A DNA stretch of 64,000 nt from Allodiplogaster sudhausi (lineage: Eukaryota; Nematoda; Chromadorea; Rhabditida; Diplogasteridae): NCBI GenBank assembly GCA_945643635.1, contig CALZFC010000255.1:124001-188000 (forward strand), given 5' to 3'. A program made the position numbers and the translations under genes. Positions 52,508-63,937 of this stretch are shown piece after piece; the stretch's first letter is position 1; every line of letters begins with the position of its first letter. The notes under the pieces are model-generated. The model was given only the letters and a program-made list of their open reading frames with translations. It ran no database searches and was not told the DNA's origin.

Positions 52508-52800
52508 CAGCAAAAAAATATTTTTATACTTGAGGACAATAACTTTATGTATTATAGGCTTGTTCTACGAAAAATGTAGTAGGTGTTTACTTTGACTACT
52601 CAGAAGATGAACACGAAATTCTGATTTAACCAGATTATTGGCCTGGTTTTTTCTTCATTCTTGTAGTAGGAAGCTGAAATTTTTCCAGGTGGTTTCTAGG
52701 CCCCTATGGACTGTCCATGCAAAATTTCACGTCGATTGAACAAAATTTTTGACGACCACGACTACGCAGCCGATGGTCATAAATTCCGAAGGCTATAAAT
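52508..52800. repeat. 293-bp short unit with GTA duplication
   Basis: Reads AAAAATGTAGTAGGTGTTTAC then TTTGAC. It reaches the same length as the 293-bp unit at 2873 by a different route (duplication of GTA, not an extra T at the right join). Confidence 0.88.
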
Positions 52801-54630
52801 CAGCAAAAAAATATTTTTATACTTGAGGACAATAACTTTATGTATTATAGGCTTGTTCTACGAAAAATGTGTAGGTGTTTACTTTGACTACTCAGAAGAT
52901 GAACACGAAATTCTGATTTAACCAGATTATTGGCCTGGTTTTTTCTTCATTCTTGTAGTAGGAAGCTGAAATTTTTCCAGGTGGTTTCTAGGCCCCTATG
53001 GACTGTCCATGCAAAATTTCACGTCGATTGAACAAAATTTTTGACGACCACGACTACGCAGCCGATGGTCATAAATTCCGAAGGCTATAAATCAGCAAAA
53101 AAATATTTTTATACTTGAGGACAATAACTTTATGTATTATAGGCTTGTTCTACGAAAAATGTGTAGGTGTTTACTTTGACTACTCAGAAGATGAACACGA
53201 AATTCTGATTTAACCAGATTATTGGCCTGGTTTTTTCTTCATTCTTGTAGTAGGAAGCTGAAATTTTTCCAGGTGGTTTCTAGGCCCCTATGGACTGTCC
53301 ATGCAAAATTTCACGTCGATTGAACAAAATTTTTGACGACCACGACTACGCAGCCGATGGTCATAAATTCCGAAGGCTATAAATCAGCAAAAAAATATTT
53401 TTATACTTGAGGACAATAACTTTATGTATTATAGGCTTGTTCTACGAAAAATGTGTAGGTGTTTACTTTGACTACTCAGAAGATGAACACGAAATTCTGA
53501 TTTAACCAGATTATTGGCCTGGTTTTTTCTTCATTCTTGTAGTAGGAAGCTGAAATTTTTCCAGGTGGTTTCTAGGCCCCTATGGACTGTCCATGCAAAA
53601 TTTCACGTCGATTGAACAAAATTTTTGACGACCACGACTACGCAGCCGATGGTCATAAATTCCGAAGGCTATAAATCAGCAAAAAAATATTTTTATACTT
53701 GAGGACAATAACTTTATGTATTATAGGCTTGTTCTACGAAAAATGTGTAGGTGTTTACGCCCATAAGACATGTCGATTGGAAACTGTTTGCTTCGATTTT
53801 GACTACTCAGAAGATGAACACGAAATTCTGATTTAACCAGATTATTGGCCTGGTTTTTTCTTCATTCTTGTAGTAGGAAGCTGAAATTTTTCCAGGTGGT
53901 TTCTAGGCCCCTATGGACTGTCCATGCAAAATTTCACGTCGATTGAACAAAATTTTTGACGACCACGACTACGCAGCCGATGGTCATAAATTCCGAAGGC
54001 TATAAATCAGCAAAAAAATATTTTTATACTTGAGGACAATAACTTTATGTATTATAGGCTTGTTCTACGAAAAATGTGTAGGTGTTTACGCCCATAAGAC
54101 ATGTCGATTGGAAACTGTTTGCTTCGATTTTGACTACTCAGAAGATGAACACGAAATTCTGATTTAACCAGATTATTGGCCTGGTTTTTTCTTCATTCTT
54201 GTAGTAGGAAGCTGAAATTTTTCCAGGTGGTTTCTAGGCCCCTATGGACTGTCCATGCAAAATTTCACGTCGATTGAACAAAATTTTTGACGACCACGAC
54301 TACGCAGCCGATGGTCATAAATTCCGAAGGCTATAAATCAGCAAAAAAATATTTTTATACTTGAGGACAATAACTTTATGTATTATAGGCTTGTTCTACG
54401 AAAAATGTGTAGGTGTTTACTTTGACTACTCAGAAGATGAACACGAAATTCTGATTTAACCAGATTATTGGCCTGGTTTTTTCTTCATTCTTGTAGTAGG
54501 AAGCTGAAATTTTTCCAGGTGGTTTCTAGGCCCCTATGGACTGTCCATGCAAAATTTCACGTCGATTGAACAAAATTTTTGACGACCACGACTACGCAGC
54601 CGATGGTCATAAATTCCGAAGGCTATAAAT

Positions 54631-54961
54631 CAGCAAAAAAATATTTTTATACTTGAGGACAATAACTTTATGTATTATAGGCTTGTTCTACGAAAAATGT
54701 GTAGGTGTTTACGCCCATAAGACATGTCGATGGGAAACTGTTTGCTTCGATTTTGACTACTCAGAAGATGAACACGAAATTCTGATTTAACCAGATTATT
54801 GGCCTGGTTTTTTCTTCATTCTTGTAGTAGGAAGCTGAAATTTTTCCAGGTGGTTTCTAGGCCCCTATGGACTGTCCATGCAAAATTTCACGTCGATTGA
54901 ACAAAATTTTTGACGACCACGACTACGCAGCCGATGGTCATAAATTCCGAAGGCTATAAAT
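54631..54961. repeat. 331-bp unit with GATGGG (F* type), first of seven
   Basis: T to G at phase 102 (GTCGATGGG). The same change is in units at 57084, 58291, 59245, 59868, 62361 and 63315, and I saw it nowhere left of 54.6 kb. Half B reads GTCGATTG at the matching place, so T is ancestral and G derived. It is a good local marker for unit duplication in the right zone. Confidence 0.9.
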
Positions 54962-57900
54962 CAGCAAAAAAATATTTTTATACTTGAGGACAATAACTTT
55001 ATGTATTATAGGCTTGTTCTACGAAAAATGTGTAGGTGTTTACTTTGACTACTCAGAAGATGAACACGAAATTCTGATTTAACCAGATTATTGGCCTGGT
55101 TTTTTCTTCATTCTTGTAGTAGGAAGCTGAAATTTTTCCAGGTGGTTTCTAGGCCCCTATGGACTGTCCATGCAAAATTTCACGTCGATTGAACAAAATT
55201 TTTGACGACCACGACTACGCAGCCGATGGTCATAAATTCCGAAGGCTATAAATCAGCAAAAAAATATTTTTATACTTGAGGACAATAACTTTATGTATTA
55301 TAGGCTTGTTCTACGAAAAATGTGTAGGTGTTTACTTTGACTACTCAGAAGATGAACACGAAATTCTGATTTAACCAGATTATTGGCCTGGTTTTTTCTT
55401 CATTCTTGTAGTAGGAAGCTGAAATTTTTCCAGGTGGTTTCTAGGCCCCTATGGACTGTCCATGCAAAATTTCACGTCGATTGAACAAAATTTTTGACGA
55501 CCACGACTACGCAGCCGATGGTCATAAATTCCGAAGGCTATAAATCAGCAAAAAAATATTTTTATACTTGAGGACAATAACTTTATGTATTATAGGCTTG
55601 TTCTACGAAAAATGTGTAGGTGTTTACTTTGACTACTCAGAAGATGAACACGAAATTCTGATTTAACCAGATTATTGGCCTGGTTTTTTCTTCATTCTTG
55701 TAGTAGGAAGCTGAAATTTTTCCAGGTGGTTTCTAGGCCCCTATGGACTGTCCATGCAAAATTTCACGTCGATTGAACAAAATTTTTGACGACCACGACT
55801 ACGCAGCCGATGGTCATAAATTCCGAAGGCTATAAATCAGCAAAAAAATATTTTTATACTTGAGGACAATAACTTTATGTATTATAGGCTTGTTCTACGA
55901 AAAATGTGTAGGTGTTTACGCCCATAAGACATGTCGATTGGAAACTGTTTGCTTCGATTTTGACTACTCAGAAGATGAACACGAAATTCTGATTTAACCA
56001 GATTATTGGCCTGGTTTTTTCTTCATTCTTGTAGTAGGAAGCTGAAATTTTTCCAGGTGGTTTCTAGGCCCCTATGGACTGTCCATGCAAAATTTCACGT
56101 CGATTGAACAAAATTTTTGACGACCACGACTACGCAGCCGATGGTCATAAATTCCGAAGGCTATAAATCAGCAAAAAAATATTTTTATACTTGAGGACAA
56201 TAACTTTATGTATTATAGGCTTGTTCTACGAAAAATGTGTAGGTGTTTACTTTGACTACTCAGAAGATGAACACGAAATTCTGATTTAACCAGATTATTG
56301 GCCTGGTTTTTTCTTCATTCTTGTAGTAGGAAGCTGAAATTTTTCCAGGTGGTTTCTAGGCCCCTATGGACTGTCCATGCAAAATTTCACGTCGATTGAA
56401 CAAAATTTTTGACGACCACGACTACGCAGCCGATGGTCATAAATTCCGAAGGCTATAAATCAGCAAAAAAATATTTTTATACTTGAGGACAATAACTTTA
56501 TGTATTATAGGCTTGTTCTACGAAAAATGTGTAGGTGTTTACTTTGACTACTCAGAAGATGAACACGAAATTCTGATTTAACCAGATTATTGGCCTGGTT
56601 TTTTCTTCATTCTTGTAGTAGGAAGCTGAAATTTTTCCAGGTGGTTTCTAGGCCCCTATGGACTGTCCATGCAAAATTTCACGTCGATTGAACAAAATTT
56701 TTGACGACCACGACTACGCAGCCGATGGTCATAAATTCCGAAGGCTATAAATCAGCAAAAAAATATTTTTATACTTGAGGACAATAACTTTATGTATTAT
56801 AGGCTTGTTCTACGAAAAATGTGTAGGTGTTTACGCCCATAAGACATGTCGATTGGAAACTGTTTGCTTCGATTTTGACTACTCAGAAGATGAACACGAA
56901 ATTCTGATTTAACCAGATTATTGGCCTGGTTTTTTCTTCATTCTTGTAGTAGGAAGCTGAAATTTTTCCAGGTGGTTTCTAGGCCCCTATGGACTGTCCA
57001 TGCAAAATTTCACGTCGATTGAACAAAATTTTTGACGACCACGACTACGCAGCCGATGGTCATAAATTCCGAAGGCTATAAATCAGCAAAAAAATATTTT
57101 TATACTTGAGGACAATAACTTTATGTATTATAGGCTTGTTCTACGAAAAATGTGTAGGTGTTTACGCCCATAAGACATGTCGATGGGAAACTGTTTGCTT
57201 CGATTTTGACTACTCAGAAGATGAACACGAAATTCTGATTTAACCAGATTATTGGCCTGGTTTTTTCTTCATTCTTGTAGTAGGAAGCTGAAATTTTTCC
57301 AGGTGGTTTCTAGGCCCCTATGGACTGTCCATGCAAAATTTCACGTCGATTGAACAAAATTTTTGACGACCACGACTACGCAGCCGATGGTCATAAATTC
57401 CGAAGGCTATAAATCAGCAAAAAAATATTTTTATACTTGAGGACAATAACTTTATGTATTATAGGCTTGTTCTACGAAAAATTTGTAGGTGTTTACTTTG
57501 ACTACTCAGAAGATGAACACGAAATTCTGATTTAACCAGATTATTGGCCTGGTTTTTTCTTCATTCTTGTAGTAGGAAGCTGAAATTTTTCCAGGTGGTT
57601 TCTAGGCCCCTATGGACTGTCCATGCAAAATTTCACGTCGATTGAACAAAATTTTTGACGACCACGACTACGCAGCCGATGGTCATAAATTCCGAAGGCT
57701 ATAAATCAGCAAAAAAATATTTTTATACTTGAGGACAATAACTTTATGTATTATAGGCTTGTTCTACGAAAAATGTGTAGGTGTTTACTTTGACTACTCA
57801 GAAGATGAACACGAAATTCTGATTTAACCAGATTATTGGCCTGGTTTTTTCTTCATTCTTGTAGTAGGAAGCTGAAATTTTTCCAGGTGGTTTCTAGGCC

Positions 57901-58290
57901 CCTATGGACTGTCCATGCAAAATTTCACGTCGATTGAACAAAATTTTTGACGACCACGACTACGCAGCCGATGGTCATAAATTCCGAAGGCTATAAATCA
58001 GCAAAAAAATATTTTTATACTTGAGGACAATAACTTTATGTATTATAGGCTTGTTCTACGAAAAATGTGTAGGTGTTTACTTTGACTACTCAGAAGATGA
58101 ACACGAAATTCTGATTTAACCAGATTATTGGCCTGGTTTTTTCTTCATTCTTGTAGTAGGAAGCTGAAATTTTTCCAGGTGGTTTCTAGGCCCCTATGGA
58201 CTGTCCATGCAAAATTTCACGTCGATTGAACAAAATTTTTGACGACCACGACTACGCAGCCGATGGTCATAAATTCCGAAGGCTATAAAT

Positions 58291-59867
58291 CAGCAAAAAA
58301 ATATTTTTATACTTGAGGACAATAACTTTATGTATTATAGGCTTGTTCTACGAAAAATGTGTAGGTGTTTACGCCCATAAGACATGTCGATGGGAAACTG
58401 TTTGCTTCGATTTTGACTACTCAGAAGATGAACACGAAATTCTGATTTAACCAGATTATTGGCCTGGTTTTTTCTTCATTCTTGTAGTAGGAAGCTGAAA
58501 TTTTTCCAGGTGGTTTCTAGGCCCCTATGGACTGTCCATGCAAAATTTCACGTCGATTGAACAAAATTTTTGACGACCACGACTACGCAGCCGATGGTCA
58601 TAAATTCCGAAGGCTATAAATCAGCAAAAAAATATTTTTATACTTGAGGACAATAACTTTATGTATTATAGGCTTGTTCTACGAAAAATGTGTAGGTGTT
58701 TACGCCCATAAGACATGTCGATTGGAAACTGTTTGCTTCGATTTTGACTACTCAGAAGATGAACACGAAATTCTGATTTAACCAGATTATTGGCCTGGTT
58801 TTTTCTTCATTCTTGTAGTAGGAAGCTGAAATTTTTCCAGGTGGTTTCTAGGCCCCTATGGACTGTCCATGCAAAATTTCACGTCGATTGAACAAAATTT
58901 TTGACGACCACGACTACGCAGCCGATGGTCATAAATTCCGAAGGCTATAAATCAGCAAAAAAATATTTTTATACTTGAGGACAATAACTTTATGTATTAT
59001 AGGCTTGTTCTACGAAAAATTTGTAGGTGTTTACTTTGACTACTCAGAAGATGAACACGAAATTCTGATTTAACCAGATTATTGGCCTGGTTTTTTCTTC
59101 ATTCTTGTAGTAGGAAGCTGAAATTTTTCCAGGTGGTTTCTAGGCCCCTATGGACTGTCCATGCAAAATTTCACGTCGATTGAACAAAATTTTTGACGAC
59201 CACGACTACGCAGCCGATGGTCATAAATTCCGAAGGCTATAAATCAGCAAAAAAATATTTTTATACTTGAGGACAATAACTTTATGTATTATAGGCTTGT
59301 TCTACGAAAAATGTGTAGGTGTTTACGCCCATAAGACATGTCGATGGGAAACTGTTTGCTTCGATTTTGACTACTCAGAAGATGAACACGAAATTCTGAT
59401 TTAACCAGATTATTGGCCTGGTTTTTTCTTCATTCTTGTAGTAGGAAGCTGAAATTTTTCCAGGTGGTTTCTAGGCCCCTATGGACTGTCCATGCAAAAT
59501 TTCACGTCGATTGAACAAAATTTTTGACGACCACGACTACGCAGCCGATGGTCATAAATTCCGAAGGCTATAAATCAGCAAAAAAATATTTTTATACTTG
59601 AGGACAATAACTTTATGTATTATAGGCTTGTTCTACGAAAAATTTGTAGGTGTTTACTTTGACTACTCAGAAGATGAACACGAAATTCTGATTTAACCAG
59701 ATTATTGGCCTGGTTTTTTCTTCATTCTTGTAGTAGGAAGCTGAAATTTTTCCAGGTGGTTTCTAGGCCCCTATGGACTGTCCATGCAAAATTTCACGTC
59801 GATTGAACAAAATTTTTGACGACCACGACTACGCAGCCGATGGTCATAAATTCCGAAGGCTATAAAT
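58291..59867. repeat. Candidate higher-order repeat F*-F-S-F*-S, copy 1
   Basis: Five units of 331, 331, 292, 331 and 292 bp (1577 bp), with GATGGG in the first and fourth. The same order recurs at 62361-63937. The copies differ only in the short units (ATTTGTAGG here, ATGTGTAGG there), as far as I could see. Confidence 0.6.
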
Positions 59868-62691
59868 CAGCAAAAAAATATTTTTATACTTGAGGACAAT
59901 AACTTTATGTATTATAGGCTTGTTCTACGAAAAATGTGTAGGTGTTTACGCCCATAAGACATGTCGATGGGAAACTGTTTGCTTCGATTTTGACTACTCA
60001 GAAGATGAACACGAAATTCTGATTTAACCAGATTATTGGCCTGGTTTTTTCTTCATTCTTGTAGTAGGAAGCTGAAATTTTTCCAGGTGGTTTCTAGGCC
60101 CCTATGGACTGTCCATGCAAAATTTCACGTCGATTGAACAAAATTTTTGACGACCACGACTACGCAGCCGATGGTCATAAATTCCGAAGGCTATAAATCA
60201 GCAAAAAAATATTTTTATACTTGAGGACAATAACTTTATGTATTATAGGCTTGTTCTACGAAAAATGTGTAGGTGTTTACTTTGACTACTCAGAAGATGA
60301 ACACGAAATTCTGATTTAACCAGATTATTGGCCTGGTTTTTTCTTCATTCTTGTAGTAGGAAGCTGAAATTTTTCCAGGTGGTTTCTAGGCCCCTATGGA
60401 CTGTCCATGCAAAATTTCACGTCGATTGAACAAAATTTTTGACGACCACGACTACGCAGCCGATGGTCATAAATTCCGAAGGCTATAAATCAGCAAAAAA
60501 ATATTTTTATACTTGAGGACAATAACTTTATGTATTATAGGCTTGTTCTACGAAAAATGTGTAGGTGTTTACGCCCATAAGACATGTCGATTGGAAACTG
60601 TTTGCTTCGATTTTGACTACTCAGAAGATGAACACGAAATTCTGATTTAACCAGATTATTGGCCTGGTTTTTTCTTCATTCTTGTAGTAGGAAGCTGAAA
60701 TTTTTCCAGGTGGTTTCTAGGCCCCTATGGACTGTCCATGCAAAATTTCACGTCGATTGAACAAAATTTTTGACGACCACGACTACGCAGCCGATGGTCA
60801 TAAATTCCGAAGGCTATAAATCAGCAAAAAAATATTTTTATACTTGAGGACAATAACTTTATGTATTATAGGCTTGTTCTACGAAAAAATGTGTAGGTGT
60901 TTACTTTGACTACTCAGAAGATGAACACGAAATTCTGATTTAACCAGATTATTGGCCTGGTTTTTTCTTCATTCTTGTAGTAGGAAGCTGAAATTTTTCC
61001 AGGTGGTTTCTAGGCCCCTATGGACTGTCCATGCAAAATTTCACGTCGATTGAACAAAATTTTTGACGACCACGACTACGCAGCCGATGGTCATAAATTC
61101 CGAAGGCTATAAATCAGCAAAAAAATATTTTTATACTTGAGGACAATAACTTTATGTATTATAGGCTTGTTCTACGAAAAATGTGTAGGTGTTTACGCCC
61201 ATAAGACATGTCGATTGGAAACTGTTTGCTTCGATTTTGACTACTCAGAAGATGAACACGAAATTCTGATTTAACCAGATTATTGGCCTGGTTTTTTCTT
61301 CATTCTTGTAGTAGGAAGCTGAAATTTTTCCAGGTGGTTTCTAGGCCCCTATGGACTGTCCATGCAAAATTTCACGTCGATTGAACAAAATTTTTGACGA
61401 CCACGACTACGCAGCCGATGGTCATAAATTCCGAAGGCTATAAATCAGCAAAAAAATATTTTTATACTTGAGGACAATAACTTTATGTATTATAGGCTTG
61501 TTCTACGAAAAATGTGTAGGTGTTTACTTTGACTACTCAGAAGATGAACACGAAATTCTGATTTAACCAGATTATTGGCCTGGTTTTTTCTTCATTCTTG
61601 TAGTAGGAAGCTGAAATTTTTCCAGGTGGTTTCTAGGCCCCTATGGACTGTCCATGCAAAATTTCACGTCGATTGAACAAAATTTTTGACGACCACGACT
61701 ACGCAGCCGATGGTCATAAATTCCGAAGGCTATAAATCAGCAAAAAAATATTTTTATACTTGAGGACAATAACTTTATGTATTATAGGCTTGTTCTACGA
61801 AAAATGTGTAGGTGTTTACGCCCATAAGACATGTCGATTGGAAACTGTTTGCTTCGATTTTGACTACTCAGAAGATGAACACGAAATTCTGATTTAACCA
61901 GATTATTGGCCTGGTTTTTTCTTCATTCTTGTAGTAGGAAGCTGAAATTTTTCCAGGTGGTTTCTAGGCCCCTATGGACTGTCCATGCAAAATTTCACGT
62001 CGATTGAACAAAATTTTTGACGACCACGACTACGCAGCCGATGGTCATAAATTCCGAAGGCTATAAATCAGCAAAAAAATATTTTTATACTTGAGGACAA
62101 TAACTTTATGTATTATAGGCTTGTTCTACGAAAAATGTGTAGGTGTTTACTTTGACTACTCAGAAGATGAACACGAAATTCTGATTTAACCAGATTATTG
62201 GCCTGGTTTTTTCTTCATTCTTGTAGTAGGAAGCTGAAATTTTTCCAGGTGGTTTCTAGGCCCCTATGGACTGTCCATGCAAAATTTCACGTCGATTGAA
62301 CAAAATTTTTGACGACCACGACTACGCAGCCGATGGTCATAAATTCCGAAGGCTATAAATCAGCAAAAAAATATTTTTATACTTGAGGACAATAACTTTA
62401 TGTATTATAGGCTTGTTCTACGAAAAATGTGTAGGTGTTTACGCCCATAAGACATGTCGATGGGAAACTGTTTGCTTCGATTTTGACTACTCAGAAGATG
62501 AACACGAAATTCTGATTTAACCAGATTATTGGCCTGGTTTTTTCTTCATTCTTGTAGTAGGAAGCTGAAATTTTTCCAGGTGGTTTCTAGGCCCCTATGG
62601 ACTGTCCATGCAAAATTTCACGTCGATTGAACAAAATTTTTGACGACCACGACTACGCAGCCGATGGTCATAAATTCCGAAGGCTATAAAT
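58953..62691. repeat. Six consecutive short-full dimers of about 623 bp
   Basis: Dimers start at 58953, 59576, 60199, 60822 (624 bp), 61446 and 62069. Strict alternation over 12 units suggests amplification of the 623-bp dimer as a unit. The first two dimers share both marker variants (S' with F*) and look like a direct duplication. Confidence 0.75.
60822..61114. repeat. 293-bp short unit with one extra A
   Basis: Reads CGAAAAAATGTGTAGG (six A instead of five), then TTTACTTTGAC. It is the only unit I saw with a longer A-run at phase 63. Confidence 0.88.
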
Positions 62692-63937
62692 CAGCAAAAA
62701 AATATTTTTATACTTGAGGACAATAACTTTATGTATTATAGGCTTGTTCTACGAAAAATGTGTAGGTGTTTACGCCCATAAGACATGTCGATTGGAAACT
62801 GTTTGCTTCGATTTTGACTACTCAGAAGATGAACACGAAATTCTGATTTAACCAGATTATTGGCCTGGTTTTTTCTTCATTCTTGTAGTAGGAAGCTGAA
62901 ATTTTTCCAGGTGGTTTCTAGGCCCCTATGGACTGTCCATGCAAAATTTCACGTCGATTGAACAAAATTTTTGACGACCACGACTACGCAGCCGATGGTC
63001 ATAAATTCCGAAGGCTATAAATCAGCAAAAAAATATTTTTATACTTGAGGACAATAACTTTATGTATTATAGGCTTGTTCTACGAAAAATGTGTAGGTGT
63101 TTACTTTGACTACTCAGAAGATGAACACGAAATTCTGATTTAACCAGATTATTGGCCTGGTTTTTTCTTCATTCTTGTAGTAGGAAGCTGAAATTTTTCC
63201 AGGTGGTTTCTAGGCCCCTATGGACTGTCCATGCAAAATTTCACGTCGATTGAACAAAATTTTTGACGACCACGACTACGCAGCCGATGGTCATAAATTC
63301 CGAAGGCTATAAATCAGCAAAAAAATATTTTTATACTTGAGGACAATAACTTTATGTATTATAGGCTTGTTCTACGAAAAATGTGTAGGTGTTTACGCCC
63401 ATAAGACATGTCGATGGGAAACTGTTTGCTTCGATTTTGACTACTCAGAAGATGAACACGAAATTCTGATTTAACCAGATTATTGGCCTGGTTTTTTCTT
63501 CATTCTTGTAGTAGGAAGCTGAAATTTTTCCAGGTGGTTTCTAGGCCCCTATGGACTGTCCATGCAAAATTTCACGTCGATTGAACAAAATTTTTGACGA
63601 CCACGACTACGCAGCCGATGGTCATAAATTCCGAAGGCTATAAATCAGCAAAAAAATATTTTTATACTTGAGGACAATAACTTTATGTATTATAGGCTTG
63701 TTCTACGAAAAATGTGTAGGTGTTTACTTTGACTACTCAGAAGATGAACACGAAATTCTGATTTAACCAGATTATTGGCCTGGTTTTTTCTTCATTCTTG
63801 TAGTAGGAAGCTGAAATTTTTCCAGGTGGTTTCTAGGCCCCTATGGACTGTCCATGCAAAATTTCACGTCGATTGAACAAAATTTTTGACGACCACGACT
63901 ACGCAGCCGATGGTCATAAATTCCGAAGGCTATAAAT
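62361..63937. repeat. Candidate higher-order repeat F*-F-S-F*-S, copy 2
   Basis: Second copy of the 1577-bp five-unit order, starting 4070 bp after the first. With only two copies and three marker types, chance recurrence is not excluded. Confidence 0.6.

Larger units (their letters stand above)
44452..52800. repeat. Hypervariable zone: 27 units in 11 length classes
   Basis: Start (length): 44452 (291), 44743 (330), 45073 (310), 45383 (331), 45714 (296), 46010 (331), 46341 (292), 46633 (331), 46964 (331), 47295 (330), 47625 (298), 47923 (293), 48216 (292), 48508 (331), 48839 (331), 49170 (295), 49465 (299), 49764 (292), 50056 (319), 50375 (331), 50706 (295), 51001 (293), 51294 (292), 51586 (299), 51885 (292), 52177 (331), 52508 (293). 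All differences lie within phases about 63-130. The first ATGTGTAGG junction appears at 44452. The ATTTGTAGG form persists at 45073, 45714, 46633, 46964 and 47923, and is then absent until 57415. Confidence 0.92.
52801..63937. repeat. Right zone: 292-bp and 331-bp units interspersed, with higher-order patterns
   Basis: There are 36 units: 20 short (S; 292 bp, one of 293 bp at 60822) and 16 full (F). Order from 52801: S S S F F S F* S S S F S S F F* S' S S F* F S' F* S' F* S F S F S F S F* F S F* S. F* is a full unit with GATGGG in place of GATTGG at phase 102. S' is a short unit with ATTTGTAGG; all others carry ATGTGTAGG. Six consecutive S-F dimers run from 58953 to 62691. The five-unit order F* F S F* S occurs at 58291-59867 and again at 62361-63937. 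Confidence 0.92.

Noticed and set aside
44452..52800. Sequencing or polishing error as the sole source of the length variants
   Set aside because: Variants include 38-44-base deletions, distinct duplications and a single-base change shared by seven units, and they stay in one window rather than tracking homopolymers over the unit. Errors in individual units are still possible.
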